NCBI GenBank assembly: GCA_947650285.1
Contig: CANTFL010001372.1
Location: forward strand, 310,001-374,000
Source: Hyaloperonospora brassicae
Taxonomy: Eukaryota; Oomycota; Peronosporomycetes; Peronosporales; Peronosporaceae
DNA: 64,000 nt
Direction of reading: 5' to 3'
Positions 13,036 through 24,449 of this stretch are shown piece after piece. Under the pieces are notes generated by a model. That model was given only the letters and a program-made list of their open reading frames with translations. It ran no database searches and was not told where the DNA came from. The position numbers and the translations under genes were made by a program. Each line of letters starts with the position of its first letter. The stretch's first letter is position 1.

Positions 13036-14637
13036 ATGCCTTTACCATCTCCGTCACCAGTCGTCGCCATGGCCGCCACCGACGTCTCGTCTTCGGCGCC
13101 GCTTCCGTCGCCCCCCGCGTCTGTCCCACACGCCGGCGCTACCGCCACAACGACTACTGACAGCGGCTTCGAAGCCGTTTTCCGCGCTCTCGCAACGCGC
13201 GCGCGGGTGTTCCCACTGCTCAGCGCCCACGTCGCCACTCTCTCGACTCCCCGTGACTTTTACGACCAATTGCTGCACAACATTCGCCACGCAGAGCGCC
13301 GCGTGTCGATTGCGTCGCTCTACATCGGTACGGGTCCCTACGAGCGCGCAATCGTCGAAGCCCTCGCCCGTCGCCTTCGAGACCGACCCGAGCTGCAGGT
13401 CCACCTCGTGCTCGACTACGCGCGAGGTCAGCGGAGTTGTGGCGCTTCAGCCGCGACGTCCGTGACGCTCTTGGCGCCTCTGCTCGCGGCGTTTCCACGC
13501 AATGTCGAGCTCTCGCTCTTCCGCGTGCCCCAACTCTCGTCCCTCGCTGCGACTCTGTTGTCGTCGCCGCTCAACGAGACGCTCGGGGTCTGTCACGCCA
13601 AAGTGTACCTCGTGGACGACACGCTCGTGCTCAGTGGCGCCAACTTGAGCGCCGACTACTTTACCGACCGGCAAGACCGGTACGTCCAGCTCCGTCACTG
13701 TGGTGAGCTCGGTCAGTTTTATCACGACTTTGTCGAGGTTGTCAAAACGTTCGCTTACCAAGTGAAGCTCGAGCCGTCGTCGACTAGAGGAAGAGGACGA
13801 GGAGGTACTGGACAAGGATCGAGTCAAAGCGATCTTCCCTATCGCCTCGTGCCACCGGAACTCGCGTACGACTCGGACGAAGCAAAAGGGGCTCTGAAAC
13901 AGGCACTGGAACAGTTAGTGGACCCGGCCAAGCACGTGTCGAAGACCGTCGACCCAGCATCGGTCGTAGACACCTGGGCGATCCCGACGTTGCAGTTCAC
14001 TCCTGTCGCTATGGACCATGACAGGCAAGTCGTGAGTACGTTGGTGGAGACTTTACCGCGTGGCTCGCAGCTGCAGATTGCCTCGGGGTATCTGAATTTC
14101 CCGCCATTTCTCAAGGACTTGCTCGTGACGTGTGAAGCTCACTTGGACGTGATCTCTGCGGCTCCTCAAGCCAATGGCTTTTATAATGCACGAGGCGTGA
14201 AAGGCGCTCTGCCCATGGCGTATTCGCTCATTGAGCAAGACTTTTTCGAGCAAACGCTTGGCCGCAACTTCCCGACAGTGCTGCGCGAATACAATCGTCC
14301 TGGCTGGACTTTTCACGGCAAGGGTATGTGGTGGAGACCGCGCCTGCGCAACTCGCACGCGACTGGATTCGGCTTACCTCAACTCACGGTCGTGGGGAGC
14401 TCAAACTTCGGCCAGCGGTCGTATGGCTGCGATTTGGAGTCGAACTTGGTCATGTTCACGCGAAACCCCGTGCTTCAGCGCCAATTACAAAATGAATACG
14501 ACGCTCTAACGCGGGATGCAGAGGTGGTGACCGAGCACCTCTGGCGACGGCCCGAGCGCATGCTACAGAGTCTATTCAGCTGGAAGGATGGCTATTGGAT
14601 CCGACCCGTGTCCAAGTTCATTGCCGCGTACCTCTAA
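13036..14637 (+). CDS. PGS1: CDP-diacylglycerol--glycerol-3-phosphate 3-phosphatidyltransferase (PGS1-like, PLD superfamily)
   Basis: The enzyme transfers a phosphatidyl group from CDP-diacylglycerol to glycerol 3-phosphate to make phosphatidylglycerophosphate, the committed step to phosphatidylglycerol and cardiolipin, usually at the inner mitochondrial membrane. The 533-residue protein has an Ala/Ser/Pro/Thr-rich leader that could carry organelle targeting. The first phospholipase D motif is H187-x-K189-x4-D194, followed by LSGANLSADYFTDRQDRY. The second is the eukaryotic PGS1 form, H427-x-K429-G-M-W, followed by VGSSNFGQRSYGCDLESN. FYDQLL...RRVSIASLYIGTG is the typical N-terminal PLD fold start. 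An internal ATG at 13,069 could also be used. The frame is intact with no intron. The stop lies 102 bp from the stop of the convergent lipid-kinase gene. Confidence 0.93.
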   Translation: MPLPSPSPVVAMAATDVSSSAPLPSPPASVPHAGATATTTTDSGFEAVFRALATRARVFPLLSAHVATLSTPRDFYDQLLHNIRHAERRVSIASLYIGTGPYERAIVEALARRLRDRPELQVHLVLDYARGQRSCGASAATSVTLLAPLLAAFPRNVELSLFRVPQLSSLAATLLSSPLNETLGVCHAKVYLVDDTLVLSGANLSADYFTDRQDRYVQLRHCGELGQFYHDFVEVVKTFAYQVKLEPSSTRGRGRGGTGQGSSQSDLPYRLVPPELAYDSDEAKGALKQALEQLVDPAKHVSKTVDPASVVDTWAIPTLQFTPVAMDHDRQVVSTLVETLPRGSQLQIASGYLNFPPFLKDLLVTCEAHLDVISAAPQANGFYNARGVKGALPMAYSLIEQDFFEQTLGRNFPTVLREYNRPGWTFHGKGMWWRPRLRNSHATGFGLPQLTVVGSSNFGQRSYGCDLESNLVMFTRNPVLQRQLQNEYDALTRDAEVVTEHLWRRPERMLQSLFSWKDGYWIRPVSKFIAAYL

Positions 14638-14739
14638 ATCATCGGTCGATGCTGTCTACAGAGCTCAAAATGATGAATGCGAACAGCTCATTGCTTGGGT
14701 TGGTCGTGTTCACGCGAACGCGTTGAGTCGCTTGCTTGT

Positions 14740-15093
14740 CTACAAATAGCAGCCGACTGTAAGCTGCAAGAACACGCCTGACAAAAGCGGGAGCGTCAAG
14801 TTGTCATCCCATCCGCCCAAGTTGATCATTTCTGCGGCGGCCGCGCCGATTCCTGCTCCAAGTGCGATTACCGCAGCAGCGCCTACTGTCCCATCGTCGC
14901 CGCTCGTGTCAAAGTAGAAATCACGCTCGACCATCAAGACCAGAAACGTTGCGAGGGCTGCGACACCACAGCAGCCGATTGAGCCTTCGAGCGACTTGTG
15001 GCCACCCAGGTTGCCCACGAGCGTCACCCATTTGTGTCGACCGCACAACGTCCCAAAGAACGCTGCAGCAGGGTCTCCAACGGACATCTACAG

Positions 15094-15126
<33 letters not shown>

Positions 15127-15699
15127 GACAGCAACAGCGGTAGCAGCATTAGGACAATCCCACACATAGAACTGAACATGTCACTGGTCTTGCCAAGCGC
15201 TGTTGTACGTCAACACAATCGATAGTCGCACATGAAGAAGCGCAAGTCGCGCTATGCGGAGCTGAAACAGCACGAGCGAGCAGCCCGAGCCCAGCAAAAA
15301 GTAGTACGCTCCCGGTAGCGTTGCGTTGGCGACTTCGTGCGGTCGCATGAGGCGACGAAAGCGTTTGAGGTATGCAGCATCGAAGGCGTTGCTCTGTCTT
15401 CGCAGCGCGTGACATCCGTAGCAAAGCAGTGCAAAGGAGAGCAGAACCGTTGCGCCCGGGCCTCGACCGAGAAAGCGGGAAGCGACGTAGATCAGACTCC
15501 CCGTGATGAGGTGGTGAAGTTTGCGCGGTAGGTGCAGATCGGAGCGATCACGCGCGACGTGGTCGCTTGGCTTGGCGGGACGGTGGCCAGTCGATAGAAT
15601 GAACTGGAACGACAAGATGACGGCGATGCTGATAGCACAGAGAGCTACGGGTACGTTTCCCTCTTCTTCCTCTTCTGTTGCTGCTGCTGCTGCGGACAT
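14740..15699 (-). CDS. CTP-dependent diacylglycerol kinase / dolichol kinase-like membrane protein, one intron
   Basis: Exon 1 runs 15,699-15,217 and exon 2 runs 15,087-14,740. The intron (15,088-15,216, 129 bp) starts GTGTTG and ends TGTAG on the minus strand and keeps phase 0, giving 276 residues, similar to yeast Dgk1 (290). The family phosphorylates a lipid alcohol (diacylglycerol, dolichol or phytol) with CTP in the ER or plastid membrane. Family marks are RKLHHLITGSLIYVASR at the N-terminus, SVGDPAAAFFG just after the junction and the HKSLEGSIGC block. About seven hydrophobic segments are visible, and the N-terminus has a poly-Ala/Glu patch. Without the splice the protein would lose the GDPAA motif. 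An in-frame ATG at 15,750 is an alternative start. Diacylglycerol is the best substrate guess by size; phytol or dolichol is possible. Confidence 0.8.
15088..15216 (-). other. Intron carrying a CAA/TTG trinucleotide tract
   Basis: This is the intron of the lipid-kinase gene. Plus-strand positions 15,091-15,127 are almost pure CAA repeats with one CAT, so the minus-strand transcript has a (TTG)n tract just before the acceptor TGTAG, serving as its pyrimidine-rich 3' region. Confidence 0.7.
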
Positions 15700-16011
15700 G
15701 TCGTGATTGATTGTGCGTGTGGCAGAGTTTTGACAGATGGATTGGTGCAAGCGATGGATCGATGGACGGACAGAGGTTCACGATGGTCTGTTTTCCTTGT
15801 TCACGACTTGACGTACAGGGACGCAGGCCACAGAAAGCAGAAAAAGGATTATGGTGTCTTTGTATAGAACCAAAGGGACGGGAGTGGCGAAGAGGGGATC
15901 CGGAGGTCGAGATTAGGAGGGGAAGAGCTAACGCTACTGGGCGCGAGCTTTTCTGAGTACGATTCGTTCGAGCTACTTGCCTGATCAAGTTGGCGAGAAG
16001 GAAGAGCCCTA

Positions 16012-16389
16012 TCATTCAATTGGTAGCCGAGTCGGTCGCATCTGTAGTTTCCTCGACAGGTGTACACGGTACGTTTCCTCTTGCTCCATGTGAGCAAGTC
16101 CGAGCTCGTAACGGTCAAACTCTTTGTAATTTGCTGTCCTCTTGGTGAAGACTTCTACGGCGCGGTGAAGCTAGCCAAGCATGAAGGGACGGTCACGACT
16201 GTTGCGCCCAAAGTAGAATCGTAAGAGCATCTCGTGACGACGCGCCAGAAGGAACATAGTGTGCGAGAACGAAGTAATGCGGGCCCAGTTGCAACATCCA
16301 AACTCTACGGGACTGCCCGGACGACGACTGCTGGTATCTGGCACTTGAGAACCTTCCGGGTGGAAGACTTTGGAGTCTGGTGCACTCAT
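16012..16389 (-). pseudogene. Small unrecognised protein gene interrupted by one in-frame TAG
   Basis: From ATG 16,389 the frame gives 72 residues (ending RDRPFMLG) to TAG at 16,173-16,171. It then continues in the same frame for 52 residues (from LHRAVEVFTKRTANY to RPTRLPIE) to TGA at 16,014-16,012. Both halves have a consistent charged, helical, protein-like composition (EFDRYELGLAHMEQEETYR), so the TAG looks like a recent change, possibly from a Gln codon CAG, or a readthrough site. The length (~125 aa) and basic/aromatic content recall small mitochondrial proteins, but I recognise no family. A short intron across the TAG is possible, though no convincing donor/acceptor pair was found. It lies about 310 bp upstream of the lipid-kinase gene, on the same strand. 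Confidence 0.5.
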
Positions 16390-16439
16390 CCGCTCATACC
16401 ATTATGAAAAGGTAGATACTACCGAGACCACTTCGCAGG

Positions 16440-17400
16440 TGCTTGTTCACCGAGTGCGCATATGACATCAGCGACTCCGTCTGACAGAAATGGCTCGCCG
16501 AATTCCACACCGGCGTCAGTCATCGTTTGATGGCGGTTCAGCCACGGACAGTTCTCGCTAATGCACTTGGTTTTCGGTGCAGTCTTTCTATTGGATGGAA
16601 GATAAGCCAGAGAGTTTGCCATTGACTTGCACCCCGGTCATTCGTAAGTACTTGCATGGCCTCGGGCTCTATCGCGACCTCAAGCTCGAGAAGTAGTGCT
16701 AGACACAAAAGGGGCTACCTCGAGTTCCGAGACTTTAACTTTGCCGAGCGTGATGCGCCGCGGGCAGAGAAAGTCACGCACAGACCCAAAAGGCTCATAG
16801 TATGACGTTTCGCGGATAGACTACATGGTGACTGAATTATTCTAGTACTAGCCACATGATCAACGAGTCGATTTACGATCTTTTGCCTTCATCTTGCACG
16901 AGCTTTTACGCGTCAAGGCCCTTTCGCCGCCAAAATTCGCCTGAGCTCGGATGTCAGTTTATAATTGAGAGTATGGAGTTCTTGATTGGAAAGTATAAAG
17001 AATAGCGCCCACTCGCCTGCGATCTGGATGAGCAACTACCGGAGAAGAATTCGCACGAGATGTTCATCAGTACTTGAGATCACGAAGCGCCTAATCTTTG
17101 CGTGCGTTTCTCGTATCTTGACGATAGAAGCAATTGCTTCGTCGATGACGCGACGTTTTACTCCACCCTGACCACGATTGATTTTACAACGTACTATTTA
17201 TCAATGCGGACGAGCACAGGAGGATCATCGAGCGGATGTGGAGCCGATGCGGAGCCTTGTTTCGAATTTGGCCTACATATCTTCAGCGACTTCTTATTGA
17301 CCAGAAACGCCACTTCGTGGCGATTTCTTAGTCATTTGCCATTGCAATCGAACAACCAGTGATGGCGAGCCCGAGGTCAACACATACTGTGCTCCTTCAT
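16440..17400 (+). pseudogene. Decayed unknown protein gene
   Basis: Several frames hold pieces that read like one broken protein in plus order: YWMEDKPESLPLTCTPVIR near 16,590, a segment with EFRDFNFAERDAPRAEKVTH near 16,730, DEQLPEKNSHEMF near 17,030, FSYLDDRSNCFVDDATFY near 17,110 and a piece with ADEHRRIIERMWSRCG near 17,200. Frames change between them and stops occur, so this is a relic rather than a gene. I do not recognise the family with confidence. It diverges from the small minus-strand gene at 16,389. Confidence 0.35.
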
Positions 17401-20399
17401 TTCTGGCTTTGCAACGTTTTTCTGAACGTTCTAGCATTCTACGCCAGGTCCGGGATCACGCGTGTAGACTGGTGATTCGGCTCAGTGTTAACATTGCTTG
17501 CTACTCGCGTACTTGTAACGGGGTGAGTCCGTTATACGTAATTGACACTACGTTTGGTTAATGTGAATATGATGTTGATCGATAGTATTCTACGATACTT
17601 ATCTTATCCAGTAAATATTGATCGTGTTATGTCGAAGAGGATCGGAAAGTGTGTGAAATCAGTTATTCTATGGACTTTCTCGTCGTGTTCTATTCTCCTT
17701 CCTTGTATCTTTCCCTGATCTTAATGAATTCTTGAATCTACACTCAAGGTAGTTCTAAAATTATCAGACTGCACATGAAATATTTACACCCTGCCGCATC
17801 CTCGCTGTCTTGTCCCTTGTCCGTTGCAAATCACAGTTTGCTTTGTTGACCATACATCAACAGTGCACACCTCAACAGATCGCACATTACCGACAAATGT
17901 AATTTTTCGCACCGCTTTACACATTGTTGATGTAGTGTTTTTATCTATAACCTGTAACAATTTTCGATCTCTATCACTCAGCTATCGCTTCATCCCATTC
18001 TTTTTGACACACAAATCTAAAGCCATAGATGGCTAGAGTATGCTACTAGCTTCGTTTCTGTAGCCTCAGATTTTGATTGGAAAAAGACTCCGCGAAGTCA
18101 TAGGACCCTAAAGTTTGGAGAATTTCTTTGATTTTGACTCGCGGCGAGCCACGAACGGCCGCTCTAAATTCCCCGTGTAGACTCATTTTCTCGGTTTTTC
18201 TATATTTTTTTGTGTGCAACCCTAAAAATCAGTCGACAAATTAGCGTAAAAGAACCATTTTTGCAGTCTTAAAAGTGGAAATTGGCTGTCGTCACCCTTA
18301 ACGGCATTGTTTTGCCGGTTAATATCTTCACTTACTAAATACGACGCATGCAATTATTCAAATCCATCAAAATTCATCACGTTCGGCACAAAACTATTAC
18401 AAATAACAAAAATTGGCAGCATCTAAATCGTTTACATCCATTAATATAGAATTGGAACCTTAGAATGCGACCAATACTTTTATACGACAAATTTGGCGGC
18501 CTTCCTAGTCAGGATGTTGTGACATACGTCCATGTACCCGTAGCCCTTTTTGGAATGGCGGCAGCTGGCAGTGAGGAAGACTAATGCACGTAATTATAAG
18601 ATCATGTGCTTGATGCCTTATTCAAGCATGGCATTTGATTCTCCCCAGAAATATTTTGATGAAAGTCAGTGTTCAATAAAACCCTAGAAAAAACGAAGTG
18701 GTAGCCGACCGCAGTGATAGCCGACCGCAGTGATAGTCTCTTCCAAAAAAAATATGGCTCTTAAAATCGCATTGGATTTGGATGACACTGCGGGCGCAGC
18801 TACAGCCCTCATAATCTGCAAGTGCGGTAACCATTTGTTGGGGCGCGGCATTGTGGTGAGTTGGCGATCGCTCTTTTGAGGAGTTGATACCGACTCTTCA
18901 CTGTCGCCCGGACGACCGACTAACGGAGGGGGTGCTCCGATTCCGTGCAGTAAATTTTACTCACCTTGTGTTCCCATCAGTAGGGCGGGTTGCACTTTTA
19001 TCAGGTGAACTCGAGTCAATGTCGAACTTGACCGTGGTTGGGATTGTGGCTGTCGCGTGTAATCTTTTACGATAGTGGGTGCATTTGTAAGGTGCTCAAT
19101 ATGAGTCTCCTTAATCTCTACGAGATCGCCTTGCCTAAAGTAGATAATGGATTTGCTAACCTTCTGACCACTTGAGTCGTCTCGCGATCTTGCATTCTTC
19201 GCCTTTACTTGTTTTCTGCGTCCAGTCGTAGTTGGGTTTTGGTTGAGAGTCCTTGATCCCTGGCCGAACAATTCAGAGATAACACTTGAATAAAGTATGT
19301 AACTTCTCTCGACTTCGCGTGGCCAATGATCCAACCCGGAAAAGAAGTCGACACGTGTCGTTAGATGCACTTTAAACTCTTTATTACCTTATTACTAAGC
19401 TATTACTTCTGGAATCTAAAATGATCCTTGGTCAAACTATCTAGGAATTACTTTATCTCGGTAAACGCGTGGTAACCGTGCCTTGATCATCGGAATGCCA
19501 ATATACGATCCTGCCCGGAACTTGCCGCGACTCATGCCCAGACTGATCTATGTCGAAGTTCTTGATTAAGTAACTGAGCGCATCACTTCAATTGAGAGTT
19601 CATTACTATCCAGACGATCCAGGGACTGATACGGCTCGGACGCGTATACTCATAAACATAGGGACGACAATATGCGCACCAGCCCGGAAATGTGCTCCGT
19701 CACGCGCAGACGAAAAGATAATTGATCGAGAGGCTTTGTTATTAAAGACTCGTGACACACTCCTATGCCGAGAGGCCAAAATGAGTCCCTGTCGAAGGAG
19801 GTAGCCACTCGTCTCGTGCAGAAGGAAGTAATTTGAAGTCTGTTGAATGCTTACCAATCAACTTATAAAATTGACACATCGCCAGGCCTGTCTATATCAC
19901 GGCCCATGAAGCTACGATTTTCCCTCTCCTGAAGATCTCCCCTTTGTTTCGATGTGGCTTAAACTAAGTGCGCTCTATCTAAAGCCTTGGCGTGACCCAC
20001 ACCCGACTTCTATGCAAATGACATCAGGCTTGCGATCTCTGGTTGGGATCGCGAGATCGGATCGGGATCGCGATCGCTGGCCGGGACCGCGGCCTCTAGT
20101 CGATCTTGTGAACCTTGAGTCCTCCCGCGATCTCTGGTGAGATTCGTCTTTGGATTGCATAACCATCTATGCGTCACCACATATCTCACCCTTGTCACAA
20201 ACGATCTAACGATCTATTACGTTTGAGTACACGATCATGAGCCACCCGTTCCAGCTCGTATTCTTTAAATCAAAATTATTTCTGGACTTAACTGACGTTG
20301 GCGATCTGTGGGCCCCCTCGCCCAACGCAACGGTAAAGTCTCGTGATTACTTTACCAAAGCATGTTGGACATTGTATACTGATTTTTTTATTAATTAAT
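17401..20399. other. Intergenic, no gene seen
   Basis: No convincing coding region. The 137-codon minus frame near 18,957-19,370 has no recognisable features. There is a 16-bp tandem duplication at 18,702-18,733 and a GATC-rich patch at 20,040-20,100. The sequence is probably a mosaic of old mobile elements. Confidence 0.55.
18702..18733. repeat. Tandem duplication of a 16-bp unit
   Basis: TAGCCGACCGCAGTGA is present twice in direct succession and followed by a third TAG. It is of unknown meaning, possibly a slippage product in old mobile-element sequence. Confidence 0.85.
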
Positions 20400-20860
20400 T
20401 TCTGAAAACGTGCAAACGTTGTGCTTGTTGTGTGCAGTGCGCCGGGAGATTACAAAAAAGGCGTTTGTGGTTACGAAAACGGCGAAAATTCATTTTTTTC
20501 TTTCACATTTGGCGCAAAAACATACATTACAGGTTAAAGGTAGTGCGAAGCTTTGACCATTATATCGACCAACCAAACCACTAATCGCTGCCAGAATCGC
20601 GCAATGGGTGATGAGCGAGTGGCTACATTAAATTTTTGCAGAACGCTATCGCTATGTTTATATCATTAGGTGTTTTATCAGGGAACTTAACTATATCAAA
20701 TACTGTTCTAATTTTCCTTCATCTAAACGTGTTCGTATAGGAGACCAAGTCTGCATCAGCTACAACTGTGCACGTGCATATTCGAGGCATCTGCCTACAC
20801 GGTGTCAGCGTAGGTGGATGTATTGTGTCAATACAAATGAAGATTGGCTCGTTTCGGTAC
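20400..20860 (+). repeat. Decayed solo LTR related to Ty3-C
   Basis: Positions 20,576-20,619 share the conserved LTR block with Ty3-C (TAATCGCTGCCAGAATCGC, then GCAATGGGTG). About 110 bp further on, AACTATATCAAATACTGTTCT parallels the same-order block of the Ty3-C LTR. No internal element sequence is attached. The ends are approximate. Confidence 0.5.
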
Positions 20861-21809
20861 AGGGCATCTTGACGAGGTAATTTCACTTGACCATTTGGTA
20901 CATGATCGCTAGTAGAATAAGTAGAACCTAGAGTCAGGCGGAAGCGGTTGCCGACATGATCAAACAGATACCAAACACTAGATAATCATATATTTTCCGA
21001 TAACCACACGCCACGAGCTCAGAATGAGAGTAAAAGGCTCATTAGGAGAAGAGAAATCTTACCAACGAGCAATGGACAATCATTCGTCAGGACTCGCGCC
21101 CGTTGTGATACTATCACGACTGGATTTGGATGAACGAGGGCGCGTACTGTGAATTACAATAGAGGCAAAGGTAGTGTTCACTGTCGTTAATTTATTCGTT
21201 TCGACCGCGTACCTAATCAGAGTTAACAGAGACGCCTGCTAGCCACTCCTACGAGTGATCGCAACTTCCTATCCAGTGATTACCTGACACGTCCAGATAG
21301 TGGGTTATCTACCCAGCTTTCTTCCATATGTTTCAGCAAGTAGACGACCATATTCTTTGAATTTATGGTGGCATTAAAACTGACGGTGCGTAAGCCCTTA
21401 GGTTGCAATCAAAGGAATTTTTGCTAGCAAGTATCGGCAGGCAAAATTGGACAAGGGATCAGCTTAACGAACGTTGATTAATATACGCGTGATGCTCGCC
21501 AAAAATGCTAAAACCTCCGTTGCATGATATAATTTCTAGTATATTTTTCGTTAAATAGATTAAATACTGAATAACGTAGTAAAACTCTCCCTGGTACGGA
21601 AAAAGAGATATGTTGTTACGTTTCAGTATTTATGTAAACTTTATAGAAACGTGTATAGTTGGGATCGATTTGTATTGTAGTACGCATGCCGCAGAAACTC
21701 GGAAGGCATCGATAGCCAAGCATTTTTAATAAATACAGAAAAATGAAGCGACCTAAGGCTATAAACCTCCTAATTATCGATGAGGTAATCACTTTATGAG
21801 GTAGTGAGC

Positions 21810-22252
21810 TGTTTACATACCATATAAAATACATTTATCAATGTGAATAGTATCTTGTTGACAATATATACATAGTACCTGGTCAAGGAAATATTGATGG
21901 CGCATTACCTCGAAGGGTCCAATTCGTTGGCCGCTTCACTTATTGGAAGACAAAGGCCATTGTATCAACAAAATTACCACCAATCGCTGCTAGAAGCGCG
22001 CAATGGGTGGTGCGCGAGAAGCATGCACATTACATATTTGTAGTTTTATACAGTTGAACTAAGACAAGGAGAGTTGATCGATGATAACTGCATCAAATAC
22101 AGTTCTTCTTTCTCCCCGTACTAAGGGCTTTCTTGATCATGTTCTTCACCTCGCGCTTTCTCAACGCTCACGTGTAACGTCAGGATCACTCATTCTTGTA
22201 TAAAAAACACACCATGGCTTATTAAAAATGTGTAAGAGATTTCCCCGTCACA
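21810..22252 (+). repeat. Ty3-C left LTR
   Basis: Begins TGTTTACAT and ends CCCCGTCACA, eroded forms of the TGTTACA...TGTTACA ends seen in the right copy. It contains the conserved block at 21,976-22,018 and an imperfect version of the AACTG(T)AT...ATACAGTT hairpin. Confidence 0.65.
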
Positions 22253-22843
22253 ACTGATAGCACTTTATGGTCCGATTAACGACCACGATCACCTTCTCTG
22301 ACAAAATAATCTGGATGAAGTGAAAACATTTTACGCCACGCTTGAAGGCTTTACCTAGTTGAGTGACGTCAAATGTGGTGAAATAGAACGTATGAGTCCT
22401 GCTGTTGTGAAACCGCCATTATTCACATGTTTGACACTCTTGACAGAGTCCAACAACATGCCGCTATAGTCAAGTTTATCTATGATATACTTTTCACCGA
22501 TAGGGATAAAGCAGCCTCACTTCACCAGCAAGTCTCTTGACTGTTCAAGCGGTAAAAGAAGTTGGCGATTAACCGACAAAGCTGTTAAGATGGCAGCATG
22601 GTTGTGCTGCTGTCAGCTAGTGGATCCACAGGCGCCATCCTGAAAACTAAAAATATTGATATCTTCAAGTACAGATGATTCAAGAGATACTTGCATTTGA
22701 GATGGGTTGTCGAGTCAAACGGATGCCACAACGGCCCGTCTCATCTTCGACGACGAGATGCAAATCATTTACCCAGTCTTGCGTAGATGGACGTGCAAGA
22801 AATTGGGCCGTAGCGATCAAGCCCCACGACCCATATTGATCAG

Positions 22844-23146
22844 GTGGAAGGCTTAAAGCCCCGTCTAAGACAAGCTCTTAAGCGACCACGAGCTAAGTTG
22901 TGGGATTGTACTAAGTTCGTAAAGCTAAAACATGGTAAACACGATGTGCACGCTTATGCGCATCGAATACGATACTTTTCGAGTTGTAATACGGCCAACG
23001 CGATAGACGAACAAACGAGATTTACTGTGATCATCCAGGTTCTTGCAGATGGTTCCTGTGAAGATCCATCGATTCGTGGACTTATACTTACTAGACTAAG
23101 AGTTCTCTGTGGCGGAATAGGAAGGTTTAATTTTAGACAGACTTAA
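22844..23146 (+). pseudogene. Ty3-C gag remnant
   Basis: The frame carries a capsid-like segment (KHGKHDVHAYAHRIRYFSSC) that parallels the Ty3-A gag segment GKRKVHAYAQHVRYLASC, followed by a degenerate IQVLADGS...RGLILTRLR that matches IQGLSDGPVRDHLFRGELK of Ty3-A. Stops and frame shifts surround it. No zinc knuckle was recognised downstream. Confidence 0.6.
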
Positions 23147-24449
23147 AAAAGGTTCTTGAACTATCGTCCTTTGAGACGACAAAAAACCGTAAGTCCAGAG
23201 CCCTCAAGTTCTGTCGCGTGGTGAGCGGACGCACCCGATCTTCAAGGTTAAAACGATTACAGAAACGTAATTGTTGTCAAAGCCAGGGCACGAGGAAAAT
23301 ATCGTCTACTGCCCCTGCATGTGTGTTACGTACAAAAGTACAAAACGACCGTCCGTAGGTCACGAAGGTCCCGAGACGCGGGTCCGGCGATGTTGCAAAA
23401 TCGCATTAAAGTCGCAAACCGTCAAAACACGGATGGAGTCAGTAAGGGCGGAGTGCCCTACTGTTTCAGCAACGTCAATAGAAGTTTCAAAATGCTTTGA
23501 CAAAAGACGCTTCAGATACACAAGCATTGTGTATCTCTGCACCTGGTGATCAGGTACTCCTAATCACTATAAATATCGAAGGTGAGAAAGACTTGTCACT
23601 TCGTTGTTTAGTCGGCTGAGGGAATTCGACCAATTCATTTGACGCGAGTCGCTAAAGATTCTAGACTCGAGTTTGTGAAGCGAAAATTTCTCTTATGAGA
23701 GTGACAGTGCGCCTTGCAACAGGCACATCGATAACAGTTTAGAGAAGTGTAGGGAGTATTCACTACACGTTAAAAGATGTGCAGTATGATGACACCGTTT
23801 TCGTTCTGGTCTTGGATGATAAATCTGATTTTCCACTATGTCCACCATGAATCAGGAAATACGAGCCATGGATCTGATGGCAGCGTCGATCTGTAAACAT
23901 TCATGTCGCTTGATCATCAGATGGGTATCTAATTACTAACATATGCTTTCAAAGTCGCTCGGATCACCTGTGAGCGAGAGAAATGGCCTCACTCGTAGTC
24001 TAGCAGTTAGTACGACTGCACAAGACCTCATGGGAGTAGATCACTACACTGCGAAGCGAGCTTCCGGCAGCTGTGTATAGACACAGTCAGTGCCGAAGGA
24101 TCACGGCACAAAAAAGCCGAGTGGATTGGAACATCAAGATTTGCCTGAATGACAACATCCAAGGAAATCGTATCCATTAATCCATGAGGGAAACATGTTG
24201 ATCACCGGTCGGCTGAAGATCTTACTGTTGAATACCCACTGTGGTGTAACTTACATAGTTTAGTTACGTTGACCGAAGAAGCTCCCACATACTTGAGGGT
24301 CAACATCTACAAGACAGATTTACTGGGGGAATGAATCTCTAGAAACCTGATGCGCCTAGTCAGAAATTGAGACATTAAATGTATTGGGGGTCAACGAACA
24401 AGTGTCGTGCGCTTGCACAATTGATTGGAGAGAACCGCCAAACTGAGCT

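Noticed and set aside
13054..13827. Long minus-strand frames inside the PGS1-like gene
   Set aside because: They are antisense shadows of a GC-rich, strongly coding region; the plus frame has the PLD motifs.
16419..16622. 67-codon minus frame next to the small TAG-interrupted gene
   Set aside because: No motif and no clear splice link; the plus strand here carries better pieces of a decayed gene.
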